The notes beneath the pieces are model-generated. The model made no database searches. It saw only the letters and a list, made by a program, of their open reading frames with translations, and was not told the origin of the DNA. Shown here in pieces: positions 56,275 to 64,000 of a stretch of 64,000 nt of DNA (position 1 is its first letter; each line of letters begins with the position of its first letter). The stretch is from an uncultured Fretibacterium sp. Its GTDB lineage: Bacteria > Synergistota > Synergistia > Synergistales > Aminobacteriaceae. The stretch is from positions 1 through 64,000 of the forward strand of contig CALBPU010000181.1 of NCBI GenBank assembly GCA_937899395.1. The letters run 5' to 3'. The position numbers were made by a program, and so were the translations under genes.

Positions 56275-59200
56275 ATGAATAAGCGAAAAAAATTTATGTC
56301 ATTATTTTTATGGACTGTAATTTTTAGCGTGATGTTCGTTTCGTCAGGATTTTCGGAAGAGGCTTTGCAATATGCAACAGGTTATGTTAAACCGCCGATT
56401 GATTTTTCACACATCGGAAGGTCTACACCTGAACAGGAAAGATATTTCAAGGACAAAGCAAGCAATTTCCCCGTCAGTTATGACCTGAGAAAACTTAACA
56501 GAGTTAATAAGACTGTCGGAGATCAAAATCCTTACGGAACATGCTGGGCATTTGCTACACTCGGAGCAATGGAATCAAATTATATGACGCAAGGTTTAAC
56601 ATCTTTGGGAAGCAAGCCGAATTTATCCGAACTTCATTTAGCTTGGTTCGCTTACAAAGACCCGACACAGGGAAATTCATTTACTGTCAACAAAGATAAA
56701 GCAATTTTGGATCAAAGCGGACAAGTATTAAAAGCTTCAGCTCTTTTGTCTCGAATGTCAAGCCCTGTAATTGAAAAATCAATGCCGTATTCAAAGGCAG
56801 GAACAAACAAAAAGAAATCCGACAGCGTAATGACAAAATATGTAGGAGATAAAGCACCTTCGGATTATTTCCCGTTAGCATTGAATTTGAAAGAATGGCT
56901 TTTGCTAGGTTCAGTTAGTGATGATAACCGTGAAAAGCAAAAAGAAAATATCAAAAAAATGCTTTCAGTTTACGGTGCCGTACAGATAAGTTATTATGCA
57001 GGTGAGGGTGCAACATCTCCTGAAGGAAGCACAACAGCGTATTTTGATAACTCTCACGGAACTGAAACAAATCATGGTGTTTTAATCGTAGGTTGGAACG
57101 ATAATTTTTCCAAAACAAAATTCAACAAAACAAAATCAAAGAGACCTAAGAATAACGGAGCATGGATTGTAAAAAATTCATGGGGAAAAGATTGGGGCAA
57201 CAGCGGTTATTTTTATATGTCGTATGAGCAGTTTATTGCAGATGCTTCTGTGTTCATTGTAGAAGAAGCTAAAACAGATGAAAAAGTTTATTATCATGAC
57301 GCTTTAGGTTTTGTTTCTTCTCACGGTTACGGAAAAAATACTCCTGCTTACGCCGCAAATGTTTTCAAAGCAACAGCAACTGAGGGAATAAGATCCGTAG
57401 GTGTTTACGCAACAGATGACAACACTAAATACGAAATATATATTTGCAACGATTTAGGAACTGCAAAACCTTCATCGCCCTTATCGGAAGATATAAAACG
57501 TGTAGCGTCAGGAACTTTTATGAATGCTGGCTATCATACTGTTGACCTTTTTCAGCATTTACTTGTAAAAAAGAATCGATATTTTTCTGTAATCGTAAAA
57601 ATGACAACTCCGAATTCAGACAAGCCGATTGCAGTTGAACGTGTCGTAAAGGATTATTCTGACGGAGCTGTAATAAAATCAAAAGAGAGTTATTTTTCTT
57701 CTGATATGCTTACATGGACTGACGGCACAAAAATCAGAAACGATGAAAATAAAATCGCTAAGAGCAATGCCTGCATAAAAGTTTTCACGTTTTATGGTAT
57801 TCCTATTGATGAAGCACATTTTCCTGATGAACAATTCAGAAATTGGGTAAGCAAAAATTGTGATTTTGATAAAGATGGTTATCTTAGCACTAAAGAAATT
57901 TTTCAAATTAAAAATGTCAGTGTCAGCAAGTGTAACATTGCAAATTTGAAGGGCATTGAATATTTTACAGCTATGAAAATGCTTTCCTGCAGTAACAATA
58001 ATATGACAAAATTGGATGTAAGCAAATGTAATGCTTTAGAAATACTCACTTGTAATAATAATAAATTGACAAGTTTGATAGTAAACAAAAATACTTTGCT
58101 TAAATATCTTGAGTGTACGCATAATCAGCTGATAAAAATAAATATTAGCAAATGTACCTCTTTGGAAACACTGTTTTGTGGCTATAATCAACTAACAACT
58201 TTAACACTAAGCAATAATATTTCTCTCAAAAGACTTGACTGCGAATATAATCAACTAATAAAATTAAACGTCAGTAAGTGTAATGCTCTGGAGGAACTTT
58301 ATTGCTACAACAATCAACTCAATACCTTAACACTAGGTGATAACATTCTTCTTGAAAAAATTTTTTGCAATAATAACCAGATAACTAACTTAAATATCAG
58401 CAAATGTACTGCACTAAAATCACTCCAGTGTAATGATAATCAAATGCAAGTCTTAACGATTGGAGTTAATATTGCTCTTGAAAGCCTTCATTGTCCTAAT
58501 AATCAGCTCACAAAATTAAATGTAAGTAAATGTAAAGCTCTGGAATGGCTTTACTGCAATGACAATCAACTTAAAACTTTAACTCTTGGCAATAACATTC
58601 TGTTAAAATATTTTCAGTGCTACAATAACCAACTTACAAATTTAAACGTAAGCAAGTGCACTTCTCTAAAAATTCTAGGATGTTATAATAATCAAATTAA
58701 GACATTAACGCTTGGTTTTAATATTGCTTTGGAAGAACTTTATTGCCACGACAATCAGTTGACAGCCTTAAATGTTAACAAGTGCAGTACTTTGAAAAAG
58801 CTTTATTGCTACGAGAACAACATAACAACATTAACGTTAGGTTCTAATACTGCTCTGAAATATATTCACTGTTATAGTAATAAGATAACAAATTTGAATG
58901 TCAGTAAATGTACTGCATTGAATACGTTGTATTGTCATGATAATAAATTAAAAACTATAACATTCGGACAAAATATTGCTTTGGAATATTTTTCTTGCGA
59001 CGATAATCAACTTACAAAATTAGATGTCAGCAAATGTATTTCTTTAATTTCTCTTTCTTGCAGCAATAATCAACTTACAACATTAAAGTTAGGAAACAAT
59101 ACAGCATATTCTATGTTCGTGTATTGTGTCAACAACAAACTTAAAAATATTGATGCATCAGGTTGTTTTAATGTTCACATTGTTGCTGATGAAGGAGTAA

Positions 59201-59634
59201 ACATTACTTGGCCTTCATCAAAATCAAACTCCGCAAAATCATATTCATCGCAGAAATTTGACACTCAAACCCAAAATCACGGCGGCAATGAAAGCAGCGT
59301 GTTCAAAACCGCTTCACTGAAAATTTCGGACGATGATATTTTGTGGCAAGGTGAAAATCGTGATGAAGATTTGGTGAAAGTCCGAGCTAACATGCCCGTA
59401 ACGTTTATTATCGGCGATTGGCTCAAATCTGACGGAACAAACGCAAATGTTTCTGTCGATAATATTCAAATTTTTGTCGATGATAAATTCGTTGAAGGTA
59501 TTGAAATTTCTGATGAAAAAATCTTCACTCTTCCTGCTGAATTTGTGCATGATGATTTCAAAATCGGTGTTAAAGCAAAAATTCAGGGAAGCGAATTTGA
59601 ATCTGATGAGTTATATATCTCAGCTGAAAATTAA
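56275..59634 (+). CDS. secreted papain-like cysteine protease with leucine-rich repeats
   Basis: 1119 residues. Signal peptide to about residue 28; C1A papain-like domain with oxyanion Gln84, Cys90 (DQNPYGTCWAFATLGAME), His267 (TNHGVLIVGW) and Asn301 (GAWIVKNSWGKDWG), so the catalytic set is complete. Next comes a strand-rich lectin-like domain (about 330-500), then a cap starting HFPDEQFRNW with a perfect EF-hand-type loop DFDKDGYLSTKE (about 544-555). About twenty 21-residue LRRs follow, to about residue 970. The last ~105 residues match those of the LRR protein at 10406-14119. AAGGAG precedes the ATG. Likely an exported or surface protease acting on host or community proteins; substrate unknown. 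Confidence 0.9.
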   Translation: MNKRKKFMSLFLWTVIFSVMFVSSGFSEEALQYATGYVKPPIDFSHIGRSTPEQERYFKDKASNFPVSYDLRKLNRVNKTVGDQNPYGTCWAFATLGAMESNYMTQGLTSLGSKPNLSELHLAWFAYKDPTQGNSFTVNKDKAILDQSGQVLKASALLSRMSSPVIEKSMPYSKAGTNKKKSDSVMTKYVGDKAPSDYFPLALNLKEWLLLGSVSDDNREKQKENIKKMLSVYGAVQISYYAGEGATSPEGSTTAYFDNSHGTETNHGVLIVGWNDNFSKTKFNKTKSKRPKNNGAWIVKNSWGKDWGNSGYFYMSYEQFIADASVFIVEEAKTDEKVYYHDALGFVSSHGYGKNTPAYAANVFKATATEGIRSVGVYATDDNTKYEIYICNDLGTAKPSSPLSEDIKRVASGTFMNAGYHTVDLFQHLLVKKNRYFSVIVKMTTPNSDKPIAVERVVKDYSDGAVIKSKESYFSSDMLTWTDGTKIRNDENKIAKSNACIKVFTFYGIPIDEAHFPDEQFRNWVSKNCDFDKDGYLSTKEIFQIKNVSVSKCNIANLKGIEYFTAMKMLSCSNNNMTKLDVSKCNALEILTCNNNKLTSLIVNKNTLLKYLECTHNQLIKINISKCTSLETLFCGYNQLTTLTLSNNISLKRLDCEYNQLIKLNVSKCNALEELYCYNNQLNTLTLGDNILLEKIFCNNNQITNLNISKCTALKSLQCNDNQMQVLTIGVNIALESLHCPNNQLTKLNVSKCKALEWLYCNDNQLKTLTLGNNILLKYFQCYNNQLTNLNVSKCTSLKILGCYNNQIKTLTLGFNIALEELYCHDNQLTALNVNKCSTLKKLYCYENNITTLTLGSNTALKYIHCYSNKITNLNVSKCTALNTLYCHDNKLKTITFGQNIALEYFSCDDNQLTKLDVSKCISLISLSCSNNQLTTLKLGNNTAYSMFVYCVNNKLKNIDASGCFNVHIVADEGVNITWPSSKSNSAKSYSSQKFDTQTQNHGGNESSVFKTASLKISDDDILWQGENRDEDLVKVRANMPVTFIIGDWLKSDGTNANVSVDNIQIFVDDKFVEGIEISDEKIFTLPAEFVHDDFKIGVKAKIQGSEFESDELYISAEN
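57950..59160 (+). repeat. LRR array with a 42-residue (126-base) two-repeat period
   Basis: The 21-residue repeats alternate between two types: (LxNVSKCxALexLyCxxNQ) and (LxTLxLGxNxALexLxCxxNQ). The higher-order unit is therefore 42 residues, repeated about nine times, indicating growth by duplication of repeat pairs. Confidence 0.8.
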
Positions 59635-59646
59635 TAACCCGCAATT

Positions 59647-59685
59647 AAAAAGAGCCTCTCGAAAGTGGGAGACTCTTTTATTTAT
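59647..59685. terminator. terminator after the papain-LRR gene
   Basis: AAAAGAG-CCTCTC pairs with GGGAG-ACTCTTTT around a GAAAGT loop, followed by an AT-rich T-run. It can also serve the converging methyltransferase gene. Confidence 0.85.
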
Positions 59686-59691
59686 TATTTT

Positions 59692-60534
59692 TTACAGTTT
59701 ATAGTTTATTAAAAGTGCTTCAATCATTGAATGTCTATTAATTTCTCTGGCTCCTAAATGATAAAAATGCTCGTGATTAATTTTTTTGCAGAAATTCCAT
59801 ATCGAATCAATATATTTGTTTGTTCTATAATTATTATAATCCCATGTAGAGAGCATAAATTTAGCCTCTATATTTCTCAAAATCCCGCAAAGTCTTTTCT
59901 CTGAATCTTCGTCCCAACTGTCATAATAATCAACATGACGGCCAATATATGGAGGATCGCAATAAATGAAGGAATCTTTATCCGAAATTTCTATTGTATT
60001 TTCAAATGATTGACATATAAATCTCCAATCATAAATTTTCAAGCATTCTTCGATATACCATACCTGATTAACTATTTTTGTAATATATGCCCTCGAAAAT
60101 CTTAAAGGCTTATGTCCATAAGGTACATTGAATTTATAATCTTTATTAAACCGTATCATGCCGTTAAAGCATGACCTGTTCAAAAACAAAAAGTCTAAAG
60201 GATTATGAGTTTTGTTAAATCTTTCACGTACAGCATAATAATATTTTTCATCAAATTCAGCTAAATTTTTCCCCTGTTCTTGAAGAAATACTCTTACAAT
60301 TTCTGAATTAATTTTGCCTGATTTAACGGAGTTGTAAAAATTAATTATATGAGGATTTATATCAGCGAAAATTGCACGCTCCGGTCTGATATTAAAACCA
60401 ACTACACCGGAACCCATAAAAGGTTCAATCCATAAAGTTTTTTTATTTATTGAAATATTTTGTTTTATAACAGGAACTAATTTAGTTTTAATGCCCTGAA
60501 TTTTTATCGGAGGGACAAAAATTTTTTCGCTCAT
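59692..60534 (-). CDS. M.EcoRV-like DNA adenine-N6 methyltransferase
   Basis: 280-residue D12-class (alpha) adenine methyltransferase. SAM-binding motif I WIEPFMGSGVVGFN, catalytic motif IV DPPY in YCDPPYIGRHVDYYDSW. It matches the remembered sequence of M.EcoRV along its length: FVPPIKIQGIKTKLVP at the start, PLDFLFLNRSCFNGMIRFN in the middle, EHFYHLGA near the end. M.EcoRV methylates the first A of GATATC; the same site is inferred here, not shown. The start is one base past the stop of the EcoRV-like nuclease remnant. No catalytic residue looks lost. Confidence 0.92.
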   Translation of the reverse strand: MSEKIFVPPIKIQGIKTKLVPVIKQNISINKKTLWIEPFMGSGVVGFNIRPERAIFADINPHIINFYNSVKSGKINSEIVRVFLQEQGKNLAEFDEKYYYAVRERFNKTHNPLDFLFLNRSCFNGMIRFNKDYKFNVPYGHKPLRFSRAYITKIVNQVWYIEECLKIYDWRFICQSFENTIEISDKDSFIYCDPPYIGRHVDYYDSWDEDSEKRLCGILRNIEAKFMLSTWDYNNYRTNKYIDSIWNFCKKINHEHFYHLGAREINRHSMIEALLINYKL

Positions 60535-60535
60535 T

Positions 60536-61368
60536 TTATTTTAACCGTTTAGATTTTCTGGGATTATTTAATTTTTCCGGTAATCCTCTATAACGTAAAT
60601 ATTCCGAAAAAGAAGAAATATTTTTATAAATACCGTTTTTGTTTTGAATTTTTATCTTTCCGAAATTTGCCCAATAATCATCAAATAATTCTTCTCCAGC
60701 TTTTGCAAAAACACCGTTACTGTTTAATATATCGTCAATAAATTGAATACTACCTATGTTAGCTGTATTACCACTGCCGCTTTTATCACTTGCAATTTTC
60801 CATTTTTCTGCTGCAAAGAAAATAAAATCTTTTATGACAGCAGGAATATTTTCAATATCATCTACGGAAAAAATTTTTGCTTCATAAAGTTCTGAAATAT
60901 TTCTCGAATAAATTATCCCTAAACAAAAATGTCCGCTATATTGATTATATGGATATTGTATATTTTTAGTGCTGTTTCGTTCTGTAAAATATTCGCCGTG
61001 TGAACCCAATGTAAAACCATTGCAAAAATCTTTATATTTTTCATCTCGGTATGTAGTTTTTAAGTCAACAGCAAATTTGATTCCAGAATTTTTCTTTGAT
61101 ACAAAAGTAAAATCAGGATACCAATTTTGTTTTTCAGCAGGCTCAATTTCGTAATCTATATGTTCTGCAAAACATAAAAATTCAGGTACAAATGAAGCTC
61201 AAGTATTTTCGAGATAACTTTTGAATCCGTCGTCAACGGATAAATATTTCTAAAAATATCTATAAAGCCTCTAATTGTCCATTCATTTTTGCTTAAAATT
61301 TTTGACGGAAGATTATCAGCAAATAATCTTAAATTTTCAAAAAACTTTTCCTTTTCTATTTTATACAT
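60536..61368 (-). pseudogene. EcoRV-like type II restriction endonuclease, split by a frameshift
   Basis: Two overlapping frames together cover an EcoRV homologue. Frame 1 starts at ATG 61368 (MYKIEKEKFFENL) and matches the EcoRV N-terminus at IYPLTTDSKVISKILEL. It then goes off-frame and stops at 61156. Frame 2 becomes readable at about 61192 and encodes YPDFTF and VDLKTTY, the EcoRV catalytic Asp...Asp-x-Lys set, then RNSTKNIQYPYNQYSGHF and SGSGNTANIGSI, ending at 60536. A one-base loss near 61193-61199 (probably from a T run) explains the break. As read, no full nuclease is made; a sequencing or assembly error is the alternative. Its start overlaps the end of coaD by 13 bases. Confidence 0.88.
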
Positions 61369-61847
61369 GCTGAATAACGCTCTCTCAATTTTTCAAATAC
61401 TGTTTCAGGCACAACATCTTTAACCGTTCCGCCGAAATGAAAAATTTCTCTCACACTTGAGCTTGATACATACGAATATTTCGGATCAGTTACGATGAAA
61501 AATGTTTCAATATCAGTAGCTAACTGACGGTTCATTAATGCCATTTGAAATTCATACTCAAAATCTGACATGGCACGCAATCCACGAATTATTACCCCTG
61601 CGTTGCATTGTTTGACATAATCAACCAATAATCCGTTGAAACTATCGACTTTAATATTTTTAATATGCGCTAAAGATTCTCGAGCCATTTCACAACGTTC
61701 TTCAACCGTAAATGCCCCTTGCTTGCGTTCGTTTATTAAGATACTGACGATTACTTCATCAAAAATTTTCGCAGCCCTTTCAGCGATGTATATATGGCCA
61801 TTAGTTATAGGATCAAATGAACCCGGATATACTGCTTTGATTTTCAT
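61356..61847 (-). CDS. coaD: phosphopantetheine adenylyltransferase CoaD
   Basis: Penultimate step of coenzyme A synthesis. 163 residues, standard length, with YPGSFDPITNGHIYIAERA (the T/HxGH nucleotide-binding motif), the substrate loop VIIRGLRAMSDFEYEFQMAL and YSYVSSSSVREI. It overlaps the MATE gene by four bases upstream and the EcoRV-like frame by 13 bases downstream. Normally found next to rsmD in bacteria; here the MATE gene lies between them. Confidence 0.97.
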   Translation of the reverse strand: MKIKAVYPGSFDPITNGHIYIAERAAKIFDEVIVSILINERKQGAFTVEERCEMARESLAHIKNIKVDSFNGLLVDYVKQCNAGVIIRGLRAMSDFEYEFQMALMNRQLATDIETFFIVTDPKYSYVSSSSVREIFHFGGTVKDVVPETVFEKLRERYSACIK

Positions 61848-63211
61848 TTTTTCACCTTTTCTACAAAAATTTTAGGCTCAAAAATTATTTTCCCGTAAAT
61901 TACAAACGTTTGAAGAAGTGAAAGCAATTCCGCTACAGGTAACGCCCATATTAAACCGTATTCTCCCATAAAATAATTCATTATGAACAATGCCGGAACA
62001 TATAATAAACATTGTCTGCAAACGCTCAATATAAACGAAGCCTTTGCCGCTCCCATTGCCTGCAATGCGTTTACGAATATGAAAAATACCGCAAATAATA
62101 CGCTCGAACTTAATTTGATACGCAAAAATTTCATGGCGTAATTAAAAGCGTTAGGCTCAATCAAAAATACTCGAACAATATTTCCCGTGAATATGTAGCA
62201 CATCATCACCATAAATAAACTTACCGAAATCGTAAGCTTCAAAGCAAATTTCAACATTGCTTTATATCTATCCCAATCCTTAGCTCCCACACAAAAGCCC
62301 AATAAAGGTTGAACACCCTGCCCTGAACCCATTGCTATTAAACAGGCTATCTGTTCAATTCTCATCGTTACTCCTGCTGCTGCTATTGCCATATCTCCGT
62401 AAGCCGACATTAAAGAGTTCATTATCATTTGAGAAATGCTCATCAAAAACGGATCTAAACATGCCGGAATACCTATTGCTATAACTCCTGTAGCTATTCC
62501 GTTATTAAACTTGAAATTTTTAATATTTATTCGTAATGATGACTGCCCTGACAAAAAATATCCGATGTAATATGCTGCTCCTGCGACTGTTCCTAATACT
62601 GTTGCAATAGCTGCTCCCGTTATTCCCATTTTCATATACAATATCATAATCGGATCAAGAATTATATTTAGGACGTTGCCTATGATCTGTCCGTTCATTG
62701 CCTGAGTTGCATGACCTTCAGCTCTTAATATTCCTCCCGAAGCCATGCTGAATAACACGAAAGGTGCCGAAGCTATTACTATGGAAAGATAACTGAACGA
62801 CGGAACAAAAGTTTCAATGCTGGCTCCTATTAATATCAAAATTTTTCCTATGAACACAGTAAATATTATCGTCATTATTAAGCCTGTAATAATTCCGGCC
62901 CATATACAAAACGAGGCGATATTATTCGCTTTTTTATGTTCACCTGCTCCTAAAGCTCTTGAGATACATGACATTCCTCCGGCCATGAAAACTATTCCGC
63001 ACGTTATCAAAAGCATAAACACAGGAGAAGCTAAAGAAACTGCGGCAATTTGTATAGGATCATTAGTCTGAGCAATGAAAAAAGTATCGGCAAGATTATA
63101 TATGAGTATCATTAACTCAACTATGACTGCCGGGATAATATTTGAAATTACCTGTCTGTGTATTGATTTTGAATCTGATTTTGAACGCAAAATGTTTATC
63201 TGTCCTTTCAA
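61844..63211 (-). CDS. MATE family efflux transporter
   Basis: 455-residue membrane protein with twelve spans in two similar halves, the MATE family layout; relatives export drugs or metabolites using Na+ or H+ gradients. Seen: NLADTFFIAQTNDPIQIAAV near the N-terminus, MAGGMSCISRALGAGE, and IAMGSGQGVQPLLGFCVGAK at mid-protein. TTG 63211 is the upstream-most start; TTG 63190, twelve bases after AAAGGA, is an alternative. It sits between rsmD and coaD. Confidence 0.93.
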   Translation of the reverse strand: MKGQINILRSKSDSKSIHRQVISNIIPAVIVELMILIYNLADTFFIAQTNDPIQIAAVSLASPVFMLLITCGIVFMAGGMSCISRALGAGEHKKANNIASFCIWAGIITGLIMTIIFTVFIGKILILIGASIETFVPSFSYLSIVIASAPFVLFSMASGGILRAEGHATQAMNGQIIGNVLNIILDPIMILYMKMGITGAAIATVLGTVAGAAYYIGYFLSGQSSLRINIKNFKFNNGIATGVIAIGIPACLDPFLMSISQMIMNSLMSAYGDMAIAAAGVTMRIEQIACLIAMGSGQGVQPLLGFCVGAKDWDRYKAMLKFALKLTISVSLFMVMMCYIFTGNIVRVFLIEPNAFNYAMKFLRIKLSSSVLFAVFFIFVNALQAMGAAKASFILSVCRQCLLYVPALFIMNYFMGEYGLIWALPVAELLSLLQTFVIYGKIIFEPKIFVEKVKK

Positions 63212-63251
63212 GTTTTTATCAAGTATAAGCGATTATAACAGAATAAAAATT

Positions 63252-63740
63252 TTATGTCTTTTTCATGAAAGTTAAGCAAGTCTCCCCGTAATCACGCTGC
63301 GAAATTATTTCGAGATTATGGGGATTATCCTTTAATGTCAAAGGTTCTCTGACTGAATGTTCAATGATTAAGACCGCTTCATCGGCAAAAATTTTGTTGA
63401 GATTTTGCAATGTCGGTAAAACTTCACACCAACCCGAATTATAAGGAGGATCAGCGAAAATTATATCGAATTTCATTTCACGTTTTACAAGCCACGTTAA
63501 AGCACGCCTTATATCGAGCGACAATATCAAAGATTTTTCGGAGGAAAAATTTTTTATGGCTTCAGCACGACTTTTAACACTCTCAACAAAAACGCATTCT
63601 TCAGCATTACGTTTAAGAGCCTCCAATCCTATTCGACCCGTACCTGCGAATAAATCCAAAAACTTTTTTCCCTCAATATCTCCGAGAATGTTAAACAGAG
63701 CTGATAATACCCGTCCTGATGTAGGTCTTACGTCTTTCAT
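63252..63740 (-). CDS. rsmD: 16S rRNA (guanine-N2) methyltransferase RsmD, short N-terminus
   Basis: Methylates G966 of 16S rRNA (E. coli numbering) during 30S assembly. 162 residues with VRPTSGRVLSALFNIL, SAM motif FLDLFAGTGRIGLEAL and catalytic FADPPYNSGW. It is shorter than the usual ~185-200 residues: the N-terminal strand with R-I-I-G-G before the RPT motif is missing, and an in-frame stop at 63756-63758 prevents extension. The start overlaps the upstream gene by four bases (ATGA). Confidence 0.9.
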   Translation of the reverse strand: MKDVRPTSGRVLSALFNILGDIEGKKFLDLFAGTGRIGLEALKRNAEECVFVESVKSRAEAIKNFSSEKSLILSLDIRRALTWLVKREMKFDIIFADPPYNSGWCEVLPTLQNLNKIFADEAVLIIEHSVREPLTLKDNPHNLEIISQRDYGETCLTFMKKT

Positions 63741-64000
63741 AATTTCATGGCCGCATCATTCAGAGCTAAACGAACCGCCGGTGTTAAAAATGCGTCCGAA
63801 GTTTTGTCAAGCCTCACCAAAAATCCTTCATCACGAGGTGAAATGTTAATGTAAAATCTCTGTTCAAATTCATCATCACTCGTTAATGTCTCAAGCAAAA
63901 ATTTTTTCTCATCATCAGAGCTTACGAAATATTTTCCGAATCGCCAATATGATTTTTTGTTTTCATCTTTTCCAGAAATATTTTTCAATGCTGCTATGTC
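63737..64000 (-). CDS. C-terminal part of an unidentified protein, 5' end outside window
   Basis: The frame is open from the window edge (first codon at 64000) to a stop overlapping the rsmD ATG: 87 residues. The end LVRLDKTSDAFLTPAVRLAL is conserved-looking, but no family is recognised. The overlap with rsmD suggests they share a transcript. The real start is outside the window. Confidence 0.6.
   Translation of the reverse strand, partial: DIAALKNISGKDENKKSYWRFGKYFVSSDDEKKFLLETLTSDDEFEQRFYINISPRDEGFLVRLDKTSDAFLTPAVRLALNDAAMKL

Noticed and set aside
57950..59160. Tandem DNA repeats as a CRISPR array
   Set aside because: The periodic sequence is a continuous coding frame for LRRs with no conserved repeat/unique spacer pattern.
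59692..60534. Ordinary Dam (GATC) methyltransferase
   Set aside because: Segments such as FVPPIK, GIKTKLVP and LNRSCFNGMIRFN match M.EcoRV specifically, and the adjacent frame is an EcoRV-like nuclease.

Overview
The window looks like a chromosomal segment of a low-GC, flagellated, anaerobic member of the Synergistota (Synergistetes). The main evidence is one secreted protein (50538-54014, minus strand). It ends in a Cys-Asn-rich patch, a hydrophobic segment and a basic tail, the layout of the Synergist-CTERM sorting signal. A superoxide reductase-ferritin operon, tripartite tricarboxylate transport (TctABC) and a Na+/alanine symporter fit an amino-acid or organic-acid fermenting gut or anaerobic bacterium. 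Many genes use TTG or GTG starts behind good AAGGAG-type ribosome binding sites. No rRNA, tRNA, CRISPR array, insertion sequence or prophage was seen.

Layout. 1-7.3 kb: a tctC-tctB-tctA-ilvD-like operon with a divergent LysR regulator, then two membrane genes (isoprenylcysteine methyltransferase-like and flippase-like). 7.4-10.4 kb: alanine symporter, HxlR regulator and a decayed patch in which a metallo-beta-lactamase fragment and a nitroreductase fragment lie directly upstream of, and in frame with, a ferritin-like gene. 10.4-14.1 kb: a large secreted leucine-rich-repeat protein with an N-terminal Cys/His amidase-like region. 14.1-23.3 kb: ligA, lysS, radA, a pilin-like gene, the desulfoferrodoxin-ferritin operon, a TIGR02757 protein and a YunG-like protein. 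23.3-38.7 kb: a long minus-strand block with htrA, an lgt-like gene, DJ-1, rimI, purA, and a cell-division/envelope cluster (ftsE, ftsX, two coiled-coil M23 proteins, ctpA) preceded by gppA, yibE/F, rluA and an HD exoribonuclease. 38.7-45 kb: dcd-nadK-recN-mgtE and a cation/proton antiporter. 45-56 kb: a giant fliD, a tandem-duplicated secreted hydrolase, DUF362, DUF4357 and 3-methyladenine glycosylase genes. 56-64 kb: a secreted papain-like/LRR protein, an EcoRV-type restriction-modification pair whose endonuclease gene is frameshifted, then coaD, a MATE transporter, rsmD and a partial gene.

The most unusual items are: (1) an EcoRV/M.EcoRV-like pair with the nuclease split by a one-base frameshift and its start overlapping coaD; (2) a 1800-residue flagellar cap protein carrying about ten copies of an immunoglobulin-sized module; (3) a secreted protein made of two consecutive alpha/beta-hydrolase units, with base composition unlike its neighbours; (4) a conserved ~105-residue C-terminal domain shared by two otherwise different secreted LRR proteins with cysteine-type N-terminal domains; (5) an M23 peptidase pair in which one copy has lost metal and catalytic ligands, next to ftsEX; (6) the deletion-scar region at 9.3-10.3 kb.

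All family assignments are from reading motifs by eye; no database search was run.
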